From contig JAHDMJ010000007.1 of the NCBI GenBank assembly GCA_018436095.1, forward strand, positions 1 through 64,000: DNA of 64,000 nucleotides. Direction: 5' to 3'. A model generated the notes under the pieces. It searched no databases. It had not been told where the DNA came from and saw nothing but the letters and a program-made list of their open reading frames with translations. The stretch is from Clostridia bacterium (GTDB taxonomy: Bacteria; Bacillota; Peptococcia; DRI-13; UBA5745). Position 1 is the first letter of the stretch. Each line of letters opens with the position of its first letter. Position numbers and translations under genes: made by a program. Positions 27,140 through 36,024 of this stretch are shown in pieces.

Positions 27140-28351
27140 ATGCTAATCGAAAAAGCAAAAAAAATGGAGCGAGTCCATTACGATATCCGGGGACCCATCT
27201 CTGAAGAAGCAGAGCGCATGGAAGAGCAAGGCATAGAGATTGTTAAGCTCCATACCGGCAATCCCGGTTTATTCGGCTTTGAACCGCCGAAATATGTGGT
27301 AGAGGATTTAATGAACAACCTGCAGCTTTCTTATGCTTACTCCACTTCCAAGGGCCTGCGGGAAGCCCGGGAGGCCATCGTCAGCTATTCTGCCAAAAAG
27401 GGTATTACAGGCATTGAACCGGAAGACGTGTACACCGGCAACGGCGTCAGCGAATTAATCATGATGTCAATGCAGGCTTTGCTCAATCCGGGAGACGAGG
27501 TTTTGATTCCTACGCCGGATTATCCCCTTTGGTCGGCGGCTGTTACTCTGACCGGCGGCAAGGTGGTCCATTACCTCTGCGATGAAAAAGCGGATTGGAT
27601 GCCGGACATGCAAGATATGCGGAAAAAAATCACCAGCCGTACCAAAGCCTTGGTTATTATCAACCCCAACAACCCCACCGGCGCTCTTTATTCCAACGAC
27701 TTGTTGAAAGAGATGCTGGAACTGGCCAGACAGCATAACCTGCTGGTGCTTTCCGACGAAATTTACGACCGACTGGTGATGGACGGCTTGGAGCATACCT
27801 CCACCGCCTCCCTGGCCCCGGATCTGCCGATGATTACTTACAACGGCCTGTCCAAATCCCATCAGATCTGCGGCTTCCGCTGCGGCTGGATGGTGGTAAG
27901 CGGCGACAGGACTCAGACTGCCGGCTACCGGGAGGGCCTGACGGTGATGGCCTCCCTCCGCCTTTGTTCCAACGTGTTATCTCAAGCTGTAATCAAATCT
28001 GCTCTTGAGGATCCGGCTTGCTCAGACCATCTGCTTTTACCCGGCGGCCGCCTTTACGAACAGCGGGAATGCGCTTACCGGATGCTCAACGCCATCCCCG
28101 GCGTCAGCGCCGTCAAGCCCAAAGCTGCCTTATATATTTTCCCCAAACTGGACCGGCAAAAGTTCAACCTTAAAGACGATAAGAAATTGGTTTTGGATTT
28201 TCTCAAGGCCAAGCATGTGTTGATTACTGAAGGAGCGGCCTATAACTGGACTGAACCCGATCATTTCAGGCTGACTTACCTGCCCAAAGTGGAGGAATTA
28301 GCCGACGTCATCAACCGCTTGGAAGATTTCCTTAGGGATTACAGACAATGA
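27140..28351 (+). CDS. Alanine-type aminotransferase (AlaA/AlaT-like, PLP-dependent)
   Basis: A 403-residue class I aminotransferase. The PLP lysine is in NGLSKSHQICGFRCGW, closely matching the NGLSK..GFR.GW pattern of AlaA-type alanine transaminases. Also present are INPNNPTGALY, LSDEIYDRLV and the final substrate-binding Arg in HFRLTYLP. It probably makes alanine from pyruvate with glutamate as donor. The Ala-specific T-box upstream supports this: the gene is turned on when tRNA-Ala is uncharged. GAAAGGAG lies ten bases before the ATG. Confidence 0.9.
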   Translation: MLIEKAKKMERVHYDIRGPISEEAERMEEQGIEIVKLHTGNPGLFGFEPPKYVVEDLMNNLQLSYAYSTSKGLREAREAIVSYSAKKGITGIEPEDVYTGNGVSELIMMSMQALLNPGDEVLIPTPDYPLWSAAVTLTGGKVVHYLCDEKADWMPDMQDMRKKITSRTKALVIINPNNPTGALYSNDLLKEMLELARQHNLLVLSDEIYDRLVMDGLEHTSTASLAPDLPMITYNGLSKSHQICGFRCGWMVVSGDRTQTAGYREGLTVMASLRLCSNVLSQAVIKSALEDPACSDHLLLPGGRLYEQRECAYRMLNAIPGVSAVKPKAALYIFPKLDRQKFNLKDDKKLVLDFLKAKHVLITEGAAYNWTEPDHFRLTYLPKVEELADVINRLEDFLRDYRQ

Positions 28352-28452
28352 GCCGGCGGCGGTGATTACAAACAGTAGAATGATAAACAGCTTCTTGGGA
28401 AATGATTAGCAGCACATACGTTTTCCCATACTGCCGGTCTGAAAGCGCTTAC

Positions 28453-28503
28453 AAAAAGGAGCTCAGAATGAACCTGAGAAGGTCCGGGAAGAGCTCCTTT
28501 TCA
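28453..28503 (+). terminator. Terminator of the aminotransferase gene
   Basis: AAAAGGAGCTC pairs with GAGCTCCTTTT around a 26-base loop holding a nested CTCAG/CTGAG hairpin, then CATT. It lies 100 bp after the stop. Confidence 0.6.
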
Positions 28504-28661
28504 TTCCAAAACTTTCGTTATAGGAAAAATAGATAGTGGATTATTGTGGATTTGCATTTCCATTTGTCAGATAATTGTGGTAAAATTTATTCAGAATTGT
28601 CAATACAAAAGAAGGGAGTTGATATAATTTATTGTCTGTTATAATAATATTTTGCATAAAT

Positions 28662-28727
28662 CGGTGAGACTCTGAAGTAACTCATCGCTTGGCGCCGCAA
28701 TTTTTCAGAATCATCCATTATTGCGGC
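28662..28727 (+). promoter_or_regulatory. Structured leader before the antiporter gene
   Basis: CGGTGAG pairs with CTCATCG (28662-28687 region), and GCCGCAAT (28694-28701) pairs with ATTGCGGC (28719-28726). TCTGAA near 28671 could instead pair with TTCAGA near 28705, giving two exclusive folds just before the ribosome site. It fits no riboswitch class I know. The rest of the 28.35-28.75 kb gap is A/T-rich and without a gene. Confidence 0.35.
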
Positions 28728-28755
28728 ACAGGTGATCAAAAAAGGAGGATGATCC

Positions 28756-30171
28756 ATGTTAAGCAAAAAGGAATCCAACCAAAAGGTCAACGGTCTGGCA
28801 CTTATTCCATTTTTAGTTTTTATCATTATTTATATGGGCGCAGGGCTTTTCATGCAAGCCAAGGGCGTCGAAATGGCCTTTTATCAATTCCCTTCTGTAG
28901 TAGCAATCTTTATCGCCGTAATCCTCGCCTTTATCATGCATAAAGGTACAATCGACGAAAAATTCGCTGTCTTCGCCAAAGGCGCCGGCGAAGAAAACAT
29001 TTTGATCATGCTGATGATCTACATTCTGGCCGGGGCCTTTTCTACGGTAGCCGGAGCTATGGGCGGCGTGGACGCCACCGTAAATTTAGGCCTTTACCTG
29101 ATCCCCACCCAGTTCATCACCGCCGGTATTTTCATTATCGCCTCTTTCCTGGGTGTAGCCACCGGTACGTCCATGGGTACCATCAGCGCTTTAATCCCCA
29201 TCGCTTTGGGTGTATCAACCAAGGCCGGCCTCAGCCTGCCCTTAGTGGCTGCCGCAGTTGTAGGCGGAGCTATGTTTGGCGACAACCTGTCCATGATTTC
29301 CGATACCACCATTGCCGCTACCCGTACCCAGGGCTGTGAGCTTCGTGACAAATTCAAGGTCAATTTCATGATCGCTCTGCCGGCGGCTTTATTAACCGTC
29401 GTATTGCTGCTGATCTTCGGCGCTCCCGAAGTAGCGGTACCCCTTGAAGATTTGCACTTCGATCTCATCAAGGTGCTCCCTTATATCCTGGTTTTAGGTC
29501 TGGCTTTGGCAGGAATGAATGTTTTCCTGGTTTTGACCATCGGTATTTTCTCCGCCGGCATTATCGGCATGATCGGCGGCGAGCTGACCCTGATGACTTT
29601 TGCCCAGTCCACCTGGAATGGTTTCACCAGCATGAATGAAGTATTTTTCCTTTCCCTCTTCTGCGGCGGTTTGGCTGCTTTAACCACCCATTACGGCGGC
29701 ATTAACTGGCTCATTGAGAAAGTGCAGAAGCTGATGCGGGGTCAGAAATCCGCCCAGGTAGGCATTTCCGCTTTGGTTTCCCTGGCCGACGTGGCCGTAG
29801 CCAACAACACGGTGGCCATCATCATCAGCGGCTCTATCGCCAAGGATATTTCCCGGGAGTATAAAATCGATCCCCGGCAAAGCGCTTCGTTGCTGGACAT
29901 CTTCTCCTGCATCTGGCAGGGTATTATTCCTTACGGCGCCCAGCTTCTTGTGGTAGGCAGCCTCACCGGCGGCGCCGCCAGCCCTATGCAGGTCATTCCC
30001 TTCCTTTGGTATCAGCAGCTTTTGGCCGTCATGGCTATCCTCTCTATCTTCTTCCCCTTTGCTCATCGTATCATCAAAAAAGACCCCTGGAACTGGGAAT
30101 ATGATGTGGCTGAGTCCGGCGTAGCCGCTAAAAAAGCAGCGGCAGCGGCCGCCGCTTCATTAGAAAGCTAA
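28756..30171 (+). CDS. NhaC-family Na+/H+ antiporter-type transporter
   Basis: A 471-residue polytopic membrane protein with about 11-12 hydrophobic segments and the NhaC-family features GTSMGTISALIPIALG and GGAMFGDNLSMISDTTIAATRTQG. Proven family members exchange Na+ for H+, malate/lactate or amino acids, and some are thought to move methionine. The neighbours (alanine aminotransferase, racemase-like protein, methionine gamma-lyase) make an amino-acid or organic-acid substrate plausible here, but that is inference. AAAGGAGGATGATCC precedes the ATG. The C-terminus is an Ala-rich tail (AAKKAAAAAAAS). Confidence 0.9.
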   Translation: MLSKKESNQKVNGLALIPFLVFIIIYMGAGLFMQAKGVEMAFYQFPSVVAIFIAVILAFIMHKGTIDEKFAVFAKGAGEENILIMLMIYILAGAFSTVAGAMGGVDATVNLGLYLIPTQFITAGIFIIASFLGVATGTSMGTISALIPIALGVSTKAGLSLPLVAAAVVGGAMFGDNLSMISDTTIAATRTQGCELRDKFKVNFMIALPAALLTVVLLLIFGAPEVAVPLEDLHFDLIKVLPYILVLGLALAGMNVFLVLTIGIFSAGIIGMIGGELTLMTFAQSTWNGFTSMNEVFFLSLFCGGLAALTTHYGGINWLIEKVQKLMRGQKSAQVGISALVSLADVAVANNTVAIIISGSIAKDISREYKIDPRQSASLLDIFSCIWQGIIPYGAQLLVVGSLTGGAASPMQVIPFLWYQQLLAVMAILSIFFPFAHRIIKKDPWNWEYDVAESGVAAKKAAAAAAASLES

Positions 30172-30200
30172 AGGCAAAATCAAGGGATATAAATGCAAAA

Positions 30201-30251
30201 AGCCGGGCAGAACCGGACGAAGGTTCTGCCCGGCTCCTTCCGAAGGAGCCG
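30201..30251 (+). promoter_or_regulatory. Overlapping hairpins, the second hiding the racemase ribosome site
   Basis: AGCCGGGCAGAACC (30201-30214) pairs perfectly with GGTTCTGCCCGGCT (30222-30235). Starting inside its last bases, GGCTCCTTC/CGAAGGAGCC (30232-30251) forms a second near-perfect palindrome containing the AAGGAG ribosome site of the next gene. The two folds share GGCT, so only one can be complete at a time. No T-run follows the first stem. Confidence 0.7.
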
Positions 30252-30254
30252 ATA

Positions 30255-30917
30255 ATGAATAATCTAGTAGTCGGGGTAATGGCCGGCACCCCCGTAGATA
30301 CGCAAATGGGCGTGGATTATCTGGTCCGGCAAGGACTGCAAGTAAAAGCTTATCCCGTTTCTTGCTCCTCCCGGGAGCAGGCCAAGTTTCAGTTGGGCCC
30401 CAGCGAAGAAAAAGAAAGAGTAATCAGCAAAATACTGCGGGAGATAAAAAAGGAAGGCATAAGCGCCTTGGTAGTCTATTGCAATTCTTTGAGCGGGGCA
30501 GTGGATATGCCTTCCCTGAGCCGGCAGGAAGATATTAAAATTTTGACCCCTCTGGATGTTTATCGGATTTTGGGGACAGAATACAAGAGGCTGGGCGTAA
30601 TAGCTGCCAATAGCCAGGGCCTGGCCGGCATTGAGAAAACCTGCTCCGCAGTCAATCCCGATTTGGATATATTGGGAGCCGCCCTGCTGCCTTTGGTAAA
30701 TGGCATAGAAAGCAGGAAGCAACCCTCAGCTTTAATGGCGGAATTCGCCCTGGCCAGCCTTTGCCGGTTTTTTGAACTCAATAATGTGGAGGCCATTCTC
30801 TTAGGCTGTACCCATTTCCCCTATCTTAAAGAAGAATTGGAGAAAGTAACCCAAATACCGGTTTTAGATCCGGCCGACAGGATGCTTCAGCTTCTTTTAG
30901 CGGACCTGCTGCCATAA
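30255..30917 (+). CDS. Aspartate/glutamate racemase-family protein
   Basis: A 220-residue protein of the Asp/Glu racemase superfamily, with the two catalytic cysteines in the expected contexts: Cys76 in VVYCNSLSG and Cys185 in LLGCTHFPY. Such enzymes swap the chirality of Asp, Glu or related acids without cofactor. It is shorter than MurI (about 265) and starts with VVGVMAGTPVDTQMG rather than the MurI FDSG, so it is probably not the cell-wall glutamate racemase. Same strand as the antiporter, 83 bp after it. It converges on the LysR gene with one base between stops. Confidence 0.85.
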   Translation: MNNLVVGVMAGTPVDTQMGVDYLVRQGLQVKAYPVSCSSREQAKFQLGPSEEKERVISKILREIKKEGISALVVYCNSLSGAVDMPSLSRQEDIKILTPLDVYRILGTEYKRLGVIAANSQGLAGIEKTCSAVNPDLDILGAALLPLVNGIESRKQPSALMAEFALASLCRFFELNNVEAILLGCTHFPYLKEELEKVTQIPVLDPADRMLQLLLADLLP

Positions 30918-30918
30918 A

Positions 30919-31881
30919 TCAAGTCTCTTCTTTAATGAACTGGTTTCGTACCCTTTCCGTATAAATTATGGATTCACTGATGCACTGTTTCAGCAGCTCT
31001 ACAAATTCCAAGGCTTCCGGCGACAGTTTGGCGTTCTTGAGATGAATCCAGCCCAACCGCATACAATCGTTGCCCTCCAGAGGAATGGAAATCATACGGG
31101 TGTCCATCAGGCCGCTGACCAAAAGACCGCTGCCGGTAGTGATGGCATCGGTGCTGGCAATGATATTTACCGCAGCTGCTCTGCTATTAACCCTGATGGT
31201 ACGGCTGGATCTTTTGAAGGTGAGAAGCTGTACCTCCTCGGAAAAATCAAGAGCAGCACTTTGACCATGCTCAAAACTCAGGTAAGGATAGTCGCCCAGG
31301 TCTTCGGCGGAGACGCTGGCCAGACAGGCCAAAGGGTGGTCCCGCCGTACAAAAACACAAGGCGTAACACAGTGAAGCTCCTGAAATAGAATGCCCTTAG
31401 TTTCTAAAATCCGCTCCAGCATTTTTTCGGTCAAATTGGATAAAAAGATGACGCCGATATCAGCCCGGTGCTCGTATACGTCGTTGATAACTGTATCCAT
31501 AGAGGATTCTTGTAAGCTAAAAGAAAAATTCGGCTTATCAATACGCTGCAGCAGACGGATAAAAGCATCTTCCGTAAAAGGGTAGCGTTGGGTGGAGACG
31601 CTAAGGTAAGAAGGCGGAGCTACATTTTTCTTCTTATACATGCTTTCCACATGCTGCTTCTGCTCCAGCAGCAGTTGAGCATAATTCAAAAACTCCTTGC
31701 CTTCCTCAGTAAACGCCACACCCCGGTTATGGCGTTCAAAAAAGCAAACGCCCAGCTCATCCTCCAAATCTTTGATGGAGCTTGAGATGCTGGACTGGGA
31801 AATAAAGAGGTTTTGGGCGGCTTTATTTATGGAACCGCATCTAAAGATTTCCACCAAATAAAGCAATTGTTGAAAGGTCAT
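30919..31881 (-). CDS. LysR-family transcriptional regulator
   Basis: A 320-residue protein with an N-terminal winged HTH (residues 1-60: GSINKAAQNLFISQSSISSSIKDLEDELG) and a LysR substrate-binding domain. I chose ATG 31881 with GGAAGG six bases before; a start at 31908 would add nine residues. It is divergent from the methionine gamma-lyase gene, the usual arrangement for a LysR target, and convergent with the racemase gene. The effector is unknown; a sulfur compound or methionine would fit the neighbour. Confidence 0.93.
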   Translation of the reverse strand: MTFQQLLYLVEIFRCGSINKAAQNLFISQSSISSSIKDLEDELGVCFFERHNRGVAFTEEGKEFLNYAQLLLEQKQHVESMYKKKNVAPPSYLSVSTQRYPFTEDAFIRLLQRIDKPNFSFSLQESSMDTVINDVYEHRADIGVIFLSNLTEKMLERILETKGILFQELHCVTPCVFVRRDHPLACLASVSAEDLGDYPYLSFEHGQSAALDFSEEVQLLTFKRSSRTIRVNSRAAAVNIIASTDAITTGSGLLVSGLMDTRMISIPLEGNDCMRLGWIHLKNAKLSPEALEFVELLKQCISESIIYTERVRNQFIKEET

Positions 31882-32023
31882 GGTTTTCCTTCCTTTCTCT
31901 AAGGACATTCCGGTTTTCAGTTATCGGAAAAACTGCTAACCAGCAGTCAAAAACCTGTCGTAACACTTTGCGGCAGGAAGTGATAAGCTTGAAGTAAGGA
32001 AAGGTTAGGCATAACTTGATTCT

Positions 32024-32052
32024 ATTATAAATTGAATTCTCACTTTTTTCAA
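32024..32052 (-). promoter_or_regulatory. Sigma-A promoter of the LysR gene
   Basis: Minus strand TTGAAA (32047-32052), 17-bp spacer, TATAAT (32024-32029). It leaves a 140-bp leader before the LysR start and lies inside the divergent region shared with the lyase gene, where LysR operators are expected. Confidence 0.65.
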
Positions 32053-32108
32053 TCATTCTCCTGACAGGCTTTTGCACCCGAAGGAGACAAGTAGAAAGGA
32101 TGATAGGA

Positions 32109-33305
32109 ATGAATCATTTAAACAACAGCGGCTTTGCAACAAAACAAATCCATGCCGGAGCAAAACGTGATGAAAACGGCGCTTTGTGCATGCCTATTTA
32201 TCAGACCGCTACCTTTAGCTTTGACAGCGTGGAGCAAGGCGGCGCCCGCTTTGCCGGTCAAGAAAACGGGTACATTTATTCCCGGCTCTCCAATCCCTCC
32301 CTGATCATGCTGGAGGAAAAAATGGCGGCTCTGGAAGAAGGCGAAGCTGCCCTGGCTACCGCTTCCGGCATGGGCGCCATCGCTACCGCCCTGTGGACGG
32401 CGGTACGGACCGGCGATCATATTCTGGCTGACGAAACATTGTACGGCTGCACCTATGCCTTGTTGAACCACGGCATGGAGCGTTATGGCGTAGAGGTAAC
32501 ACTGACGGATCTCACGGACGCGGAGAATCTGAAAAAACACCTGAAGCCTAATACAAAAGTGGTTTATTTTGAGACTCCCTGCAATCCCACCCTGAAAATC
32601 CTGGACATTGCCAAAGTAGCCCAGGTTGCCCACGAATACAATCCGGCAATCCGGGTAATCGTAGACAACACCTTCGCCACCCCCTATCTGACCCGGCCCT
32701 TGACCTTAGGGGCCGATGTGGTTGTCCATAGCGCTACCAAGTATCTCAACGGTCACGGCGACGTTATTGCCGGCGTAATTATAGGCAAGGCCGATTACCT
32801 GCTGGAGTGCCGGATGTTTGGCTTAAAGGATGTTACCGGCGCAGTCATGGCTCCTTTCAATGCCTTCTTGATGGCCCGCGGCTTAAAAACCCTGGATATT
32901 CGTATGGAGCGCCATTGCAGCAACGCCATGAAGCTGGCCCGGTTCTTTGAAAGCCATCCGGCGGTGGCCAAGGTTTATTATCCCGGCCTGGAAAGCTTCA
33001 ACGGCCATGAAACAGCGAAAAAGCAGATGCGGCTTTTTGGCGGCATGGTGGCCATCGAGCTGAAAGCCGACAAGGAAACCACTGCCAAATGCCTGAACCG
33101 TCTAAGTCTGGCTACCATCGCCGTCAGCCTGGGCGATGCGGAGACTTTAGTGGAGCATCCCGCCACCATGACCCATTCCACCTATACTGCCGATGAACTG
33201 GCAGAGGCCGGCATTTCCGAAGGCCTGGTGCGAATCTCCGTAGGCTTGGAGGATCCGGAAGATATCATTGCCGACTTCCGGGAAATCCTCAAAGACCTCA
33301 AATAG
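32109..33305 (+). CDS. megL: Methionine gamma-lyase (Cys/Met metabolism PLP enzyme)
   Basis: A 398-residue enzyme of the gamma family, the usual length for methionine gamma-lyase, which splits methionine to methanethiol, 2-oxobutyrate and ammonia. The PLP lysine is Lys211 in HSATKYLNGHGD. Tyr57 and Arg59 (YIYSR) contact the cofactor of the adjacent subunit. Cys114 in LYGCTYALLNHG is the cysteine that marks methionine gamma-lyases within the family. I chose ATG 32109 (AAAGG nine bases before) over 32100, which touches the ribosome site. Probably controlled by the divergent LysR protein. A broader cystathionine/homocysteine lyase activity is possible. Confidence 0.9.
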   Translation: MNHLNNSGFATKQIHAGAKRDENGALCMPIYQTATFSFDSVEQGGARFAGQENGYIYSRLSNPSLIMLEEKMAALEEGEAALATASGMGAIATALWTAVRTGDHILADETLYGCTYALLNHGMERYGVEVTLTDLTDAENLKKHLKPNTKVVYFETPCNPTLKILDIAKVAQVAHEYNPAIRVIVDNTFATPYLTRPLTLGADVVVHSATKYLNGHGDVIAGVIIGKADYLLECRMFGLKDVTGAVMAPFNAFLMARGLKTLDIRMERHCSNAMKLARFFESHPAVAKVYYPGLESFNGHETAKKQMRLFGGMVAIELKADKETTAKCLNRLSLATIAVSLGDAETLVEHPATMTHSTYTADELAEAGISEGLVRISVGLEDPEDIIADFREILKDLK

Positions 33306-33331
33306 GAAATTTGCCGTTTCCCTTTAAGGGG

Positions 33332-33380
33332 GGCCGTCCCGCAATGGATCTGCAAGGATTCAGGAGGGACGGCCTTCTTT
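33332..33380 (+). terminator. Terminator of the methionine gamma-lyase gene
   Basis: GGCCGTCCC (33332-33340) pairs with GGGACGGCC (33366-33374), then TTCTTTT. It may also serve the convergent gene ending at 33393. Confidence 0.8.
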
Positions 33381-33392
33381 TGCTATGCCATA

Positions 33393-34790
33393 TTAGCTTT
33401 CGTTCTCCGGCATTATTTCTGCAATTCTTGGCGAAATATGGGCGGTTTGCTCCGCCGGGTCCCAAGTCACAGCAAAATGCAAAGCTTCGCTGACCAGGCG
33501 CAAAGGCACCATCACCCGCCCATCTTTGATTTCCGGCGCTACCGCTGAAGTAAAGGCCGCATCATTAACCCATGCCGTTTCACTGCCGATTTCTAAAGTC
33601 ATCCTTTTACCCTGCTGCAAAAAAGATATTTTTTTATCATTTTCCCAATGCAGCTCAGCATTCAACAGGGCTGCAATGCCGCGAACAGGCGCCAGTACAT
33701 ATCCCGCTCTGATGTACGGTTCCGCCTCGGAAGCGACTTGCAGGCCGTTAAAGCATAGTTTTATGCCGGGGCAAAGTAAAGGCTCCTTAGAGAGGTCATA
33801 ATAAATGCTTATACCTGTAGCCAGTACTTCAACGGCTCCGTCGCTGATATTCATATTTGAAAATTGGCCATTTCCTAAATTGAAGTACCAGTTATTGTTG
33901 GCGCTATCCAGAAATCTCCGGGGCCCTTGCCCGCCGGGACAGGCCAGGCTCCCATCAAAGGATAAAGTATTGTCCTTTTGGCCCATAACAATTTCCGCAT
34001 AGCTGTGATCCACCGGGTCCACCCTGTCTTGCCCTGTTAGGGTATCCCTGCCGTTAAACATGAAAACCTGGCCTTTTTTATCGGTGATATAAAGAGAATT
34101 CTGATTCTCCGCAAAGCTCTCTATCTGGAAATCGGCCCTATAGGCAGCCTCTGCCTGTCCATCCCAAGCATATAACGTATTATCCTCAATGGCTTTAATA
34201 TAGAGCAGATGATTTTCGCCCCAGACACAGGCGGTATTCGGCGCCAATTGCAGGCTTGACCCAGCCGTAATATCGCCGCTTATTCTATGGCCGTCGTTTA
34301 CATAAACTATTATAGTTTCGCCGTTTTTTATCATTGTCCATAGCTGGTTGTGGACTATACGAAAATCGAGAATCTCTCCCTCGGCAATCAGGCGAAAAGC
34401 GGTAATATCCTTTTTGTCCCGCTGCAGTATAGCCTGAAATCCCTTGTCTCCCTTACTGCTTAGACCCAGATAATAATGATTCTTATCCTCCGCTATTTTA
34501 GAAATCGTACTATTGGAAAAGGAAAAGCCTTGACCGGCTTGCTGCAGGACAACCGATAAATAAACCGTCACATCGGGCCGGAAATCCCTGTCCAGCTCAT
34601 GGCTGTACTTTATAGTATCGTCAAGAAAAAAAGCAGGATCATCTTTGAAGGCATAAGAAGGCAGCGGCTCTGCAGGGCTGCCCCAGGCATCATGTTCAAG
34701 CTGAGGATGACCGGCGGCGGCATATACAGGAAAGCCGGATAAAAGCAGCAAGCTTAGGAGAAAAAAACTTATACACCTTTTTATCTTCAT
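33393..34790 (-). CDS. Secreted protein with C-terminal copper-amine-oxidase-like (stalk) domain
   Basis: 465 residues. A signal peptide (KIKRCISFFLLSLLLLSGFPVYA) is followed by about 300 residues of repeated short beta strands (LYIKAIEDNTLYAWDG, LYITDKKGQVFMFNG), suggesting a beta-propeller-like region. The last about 100 residues match the copper amine oxidase N-terminal-like domain (GYVLAPVRGIAALLNAELHW and GRVMVPLRLVSEALHFAVTWD). That domain is common in exported proteins of Clostridia and usually lacks enzyme activity. Binding partner and role are unknown. Confidence 0.8.
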   Translation of the reverse strand: MKIKRCISFFLLSLLLLSGFPVYAAAGHPQLEHDAWGSPAEPLPSYAFKDDPAFFLDDTIKYSHELDRDFRPDVTVYLSVVLQQAGQGFSFSNSTISKIAEDKNHYYLGLSSKGDKGFQAILQRDKKDITAFRLIAEGEILDFRIVHNQLWTMIKNGETIIVYVNDGHRISGDITAGSSLQLAPNTACVWGENHLLYIKAIEDNTLYAWDGQAEAAYRADFQIESFAENQNSLYITDKKGQVFMFNGRDTLTGQDRVDPVDHSYAEIVMGQKDNTLSFDGSLACPGGQGPRRFLDSANNNWYFNLGNGQFSNMNISDGAVEVLATGISIYYDLSKEPLLCPGIKLCFNGLQVASEAEPYIRAGYVLAPVRGIAALLNAELHWENDKKISFLQQGKRMTLEIGSETAWVNDAAFTSAVAPEIKDGRVMVPLRLVSEALHFAVTWDPAEQTAHISPRIAEIMPENES

Positions 34791-34850
34791 TCTAGCAACC
34801 TCCTTATTAGCCTAACTTCCCCCGATTTTCACAATACACGGCGATGAACC

Positions 34851-35094
34851 GAGGGCACTGAAAAAGTCGTACAAAGCTGACCGTCGTAAAGCTGAAATGT
34901 ACAAAATTTGAGGTTTTGTGGCTATTGTTCCTTTGGAATAGTAGATTCAAACTATGCCTAACACTAAATATAGGGAGAAATCAGTGTTCAGTGGCGTAAA
35001 ACTTGAAATTTTGAGCAGTTAGCTAAGCCAAATACACATAAAACCTCATTTTTTGTACACAGGGCTGGATGGGAGCGACTTTTTCAGTATCCTC
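34851..35094. mobile_element. MITE-like element B with internal motif copies
   Basis: Ends GAGGGCACTGAAAAAGTCG (34851-34869) and CGACTTTTTCAGTATCCTC (35076-35094) are inverted repeats matching at 17 of 19 positions. Inside, one forward copy (34898-34920, ACAAAATTTGAGGTTTTGTG) faces reverse copies at 34994-35017 and 35035-35059. The reverse copy at 35035 carries ATAAAACCTCATTTTTTGTA and can pair with the forward one. No coding. Confidence 0.7.
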
Positions 35095-35095
35095 C

Positions 35096-35116
35096 GATGA
35101 ACCTGCTATTTTGAAC
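35096..35116 (-). repeat. Single motif copy outside element B
   Basis: GATGAACCTGCTATTTTGAAC abuts the right end of element B, about 58 bp from the previous reverse copy. Confidence 0.6.
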
Positions 35117-35194
35117 AACCAGACCCCATGGGCAGGATAGTTCGGAACAGTCCGGAATAGCCCAAGATACAGATTCTAATGGATATAGGCCGAA

Positions 35195-35944
35195 TCAATA
35201 TAACGAAGCCATGGCTAATGCAAAACGGATGATTTTTGGCCTGGGTTTTGAAAGATTTCGAAAACAGGATAAATCCGCATAAGTGGTTGTGCTTAACCAT
35301 TCTTCCAGCTGAATTAGCAATGCCGGCCCGCCGTCTGCCACCGTGATCTCCCCGTTTTCTATTTTGACCAGGCTGGGAATAGTGCTAACTCCCACTTTAT
35401 CCAAGAGTTCATTTGTTTTAGCGGGGCGGCTTTGACGGTCAACGGTCAGATCATAAGAATAGATAATCCGCTGATAAAGGCGGGACAGATTGGCCAACTG
35501 CGGATAAACCTCTGCACATTCCCGGCAGTCCTCACTGCCGATATAGATATATTGGGCTATTTGTATCCGCTCAGTCTTATCCAAAACTTCTTCTAAAGTA
35601 ATAGACGAGATTCGAGGCTGAAATGATTCATGATTTAAATAAAAATTTTCATGAATTTTTGCAGCCTTTGCCGTAAAAAGACTGAGAGCGATAATCAGGG
35701 GCAGCGTCAACATAATCACTAGTTTTTTCTTATTGGCAAGAAGGCCGAAAGCTAAAACCGGCGGACAAGCAATGGATAGAAAAAAACCAATCCATAAGCC
35801 ATCTGACGGCCATCCCTCCAAAACCAAGCCCGCATCCCGGCAATGGCCATCTAGTCCTAAATAAAAAGATGATATATACAGAGTAAAGGCTGCAGCAGTC
35901 AGGCTAAAGCAATAGGGTAATAACCAGGCCATTCTTTTTAACAT
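35195..35944 (-). CDS. Membrane-anchored thioredoxin-like protein (CxxC)
   Basis: 249 residues. Three hydrophobic segments in the first 95 residues are followed by a thioredoxin-like domain with the redox pair in IGSEDCRECAEVYPQL and a cis-proline-type strand VSTIPSLV. It resembles the protein at 54999-55727 in size, layout, active site and C-terminal PRP segment, so the two are paralogs. Possible roles are disulfide handling for exported proteins, like bacteriocin accessory thioredoxins. GAGGAGAG precedes the ATG. It stands alone, outside the main accessory block. Confidence 0.75.
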   Translation of the reverse strand: MLKRMAWLLPYCFSLTAAAFTLYISSFYLGLDGHCRDAGLVLEGWPSDGLWIGFFLSIACPPVLAFGLLANKKKLVIMLTLPLIIALSLFTAKAAKIHENFYLNHESFQPRISSITLEEVLDKTERIQIAQYIYIGSEDCRECAEVYPQLANLSRLYQRIIYSYDLTVDRQSRPAKTNELLDKVGVSTIPSLVKIENGEITVADGGPALLIQLEEWLSTTTYADLSCFRNLSKPRPKIIRFALAMASLY

Positions 35945-36024
35945 AGAACTCTCCTCTGACGATATTATTTAGTTTAGAAGTCAAACGGAGAAGATCAGGT
36001 TAATTTCCGTTCCCAAAGGCTAAC

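Noticed and set aside
28662-28755. Known riboswitch upstream of the antiporter
   Set aside because: The folds do not match lysine, glycine, SAM or other classes I can recall; kept only as an unassigned structured leader.
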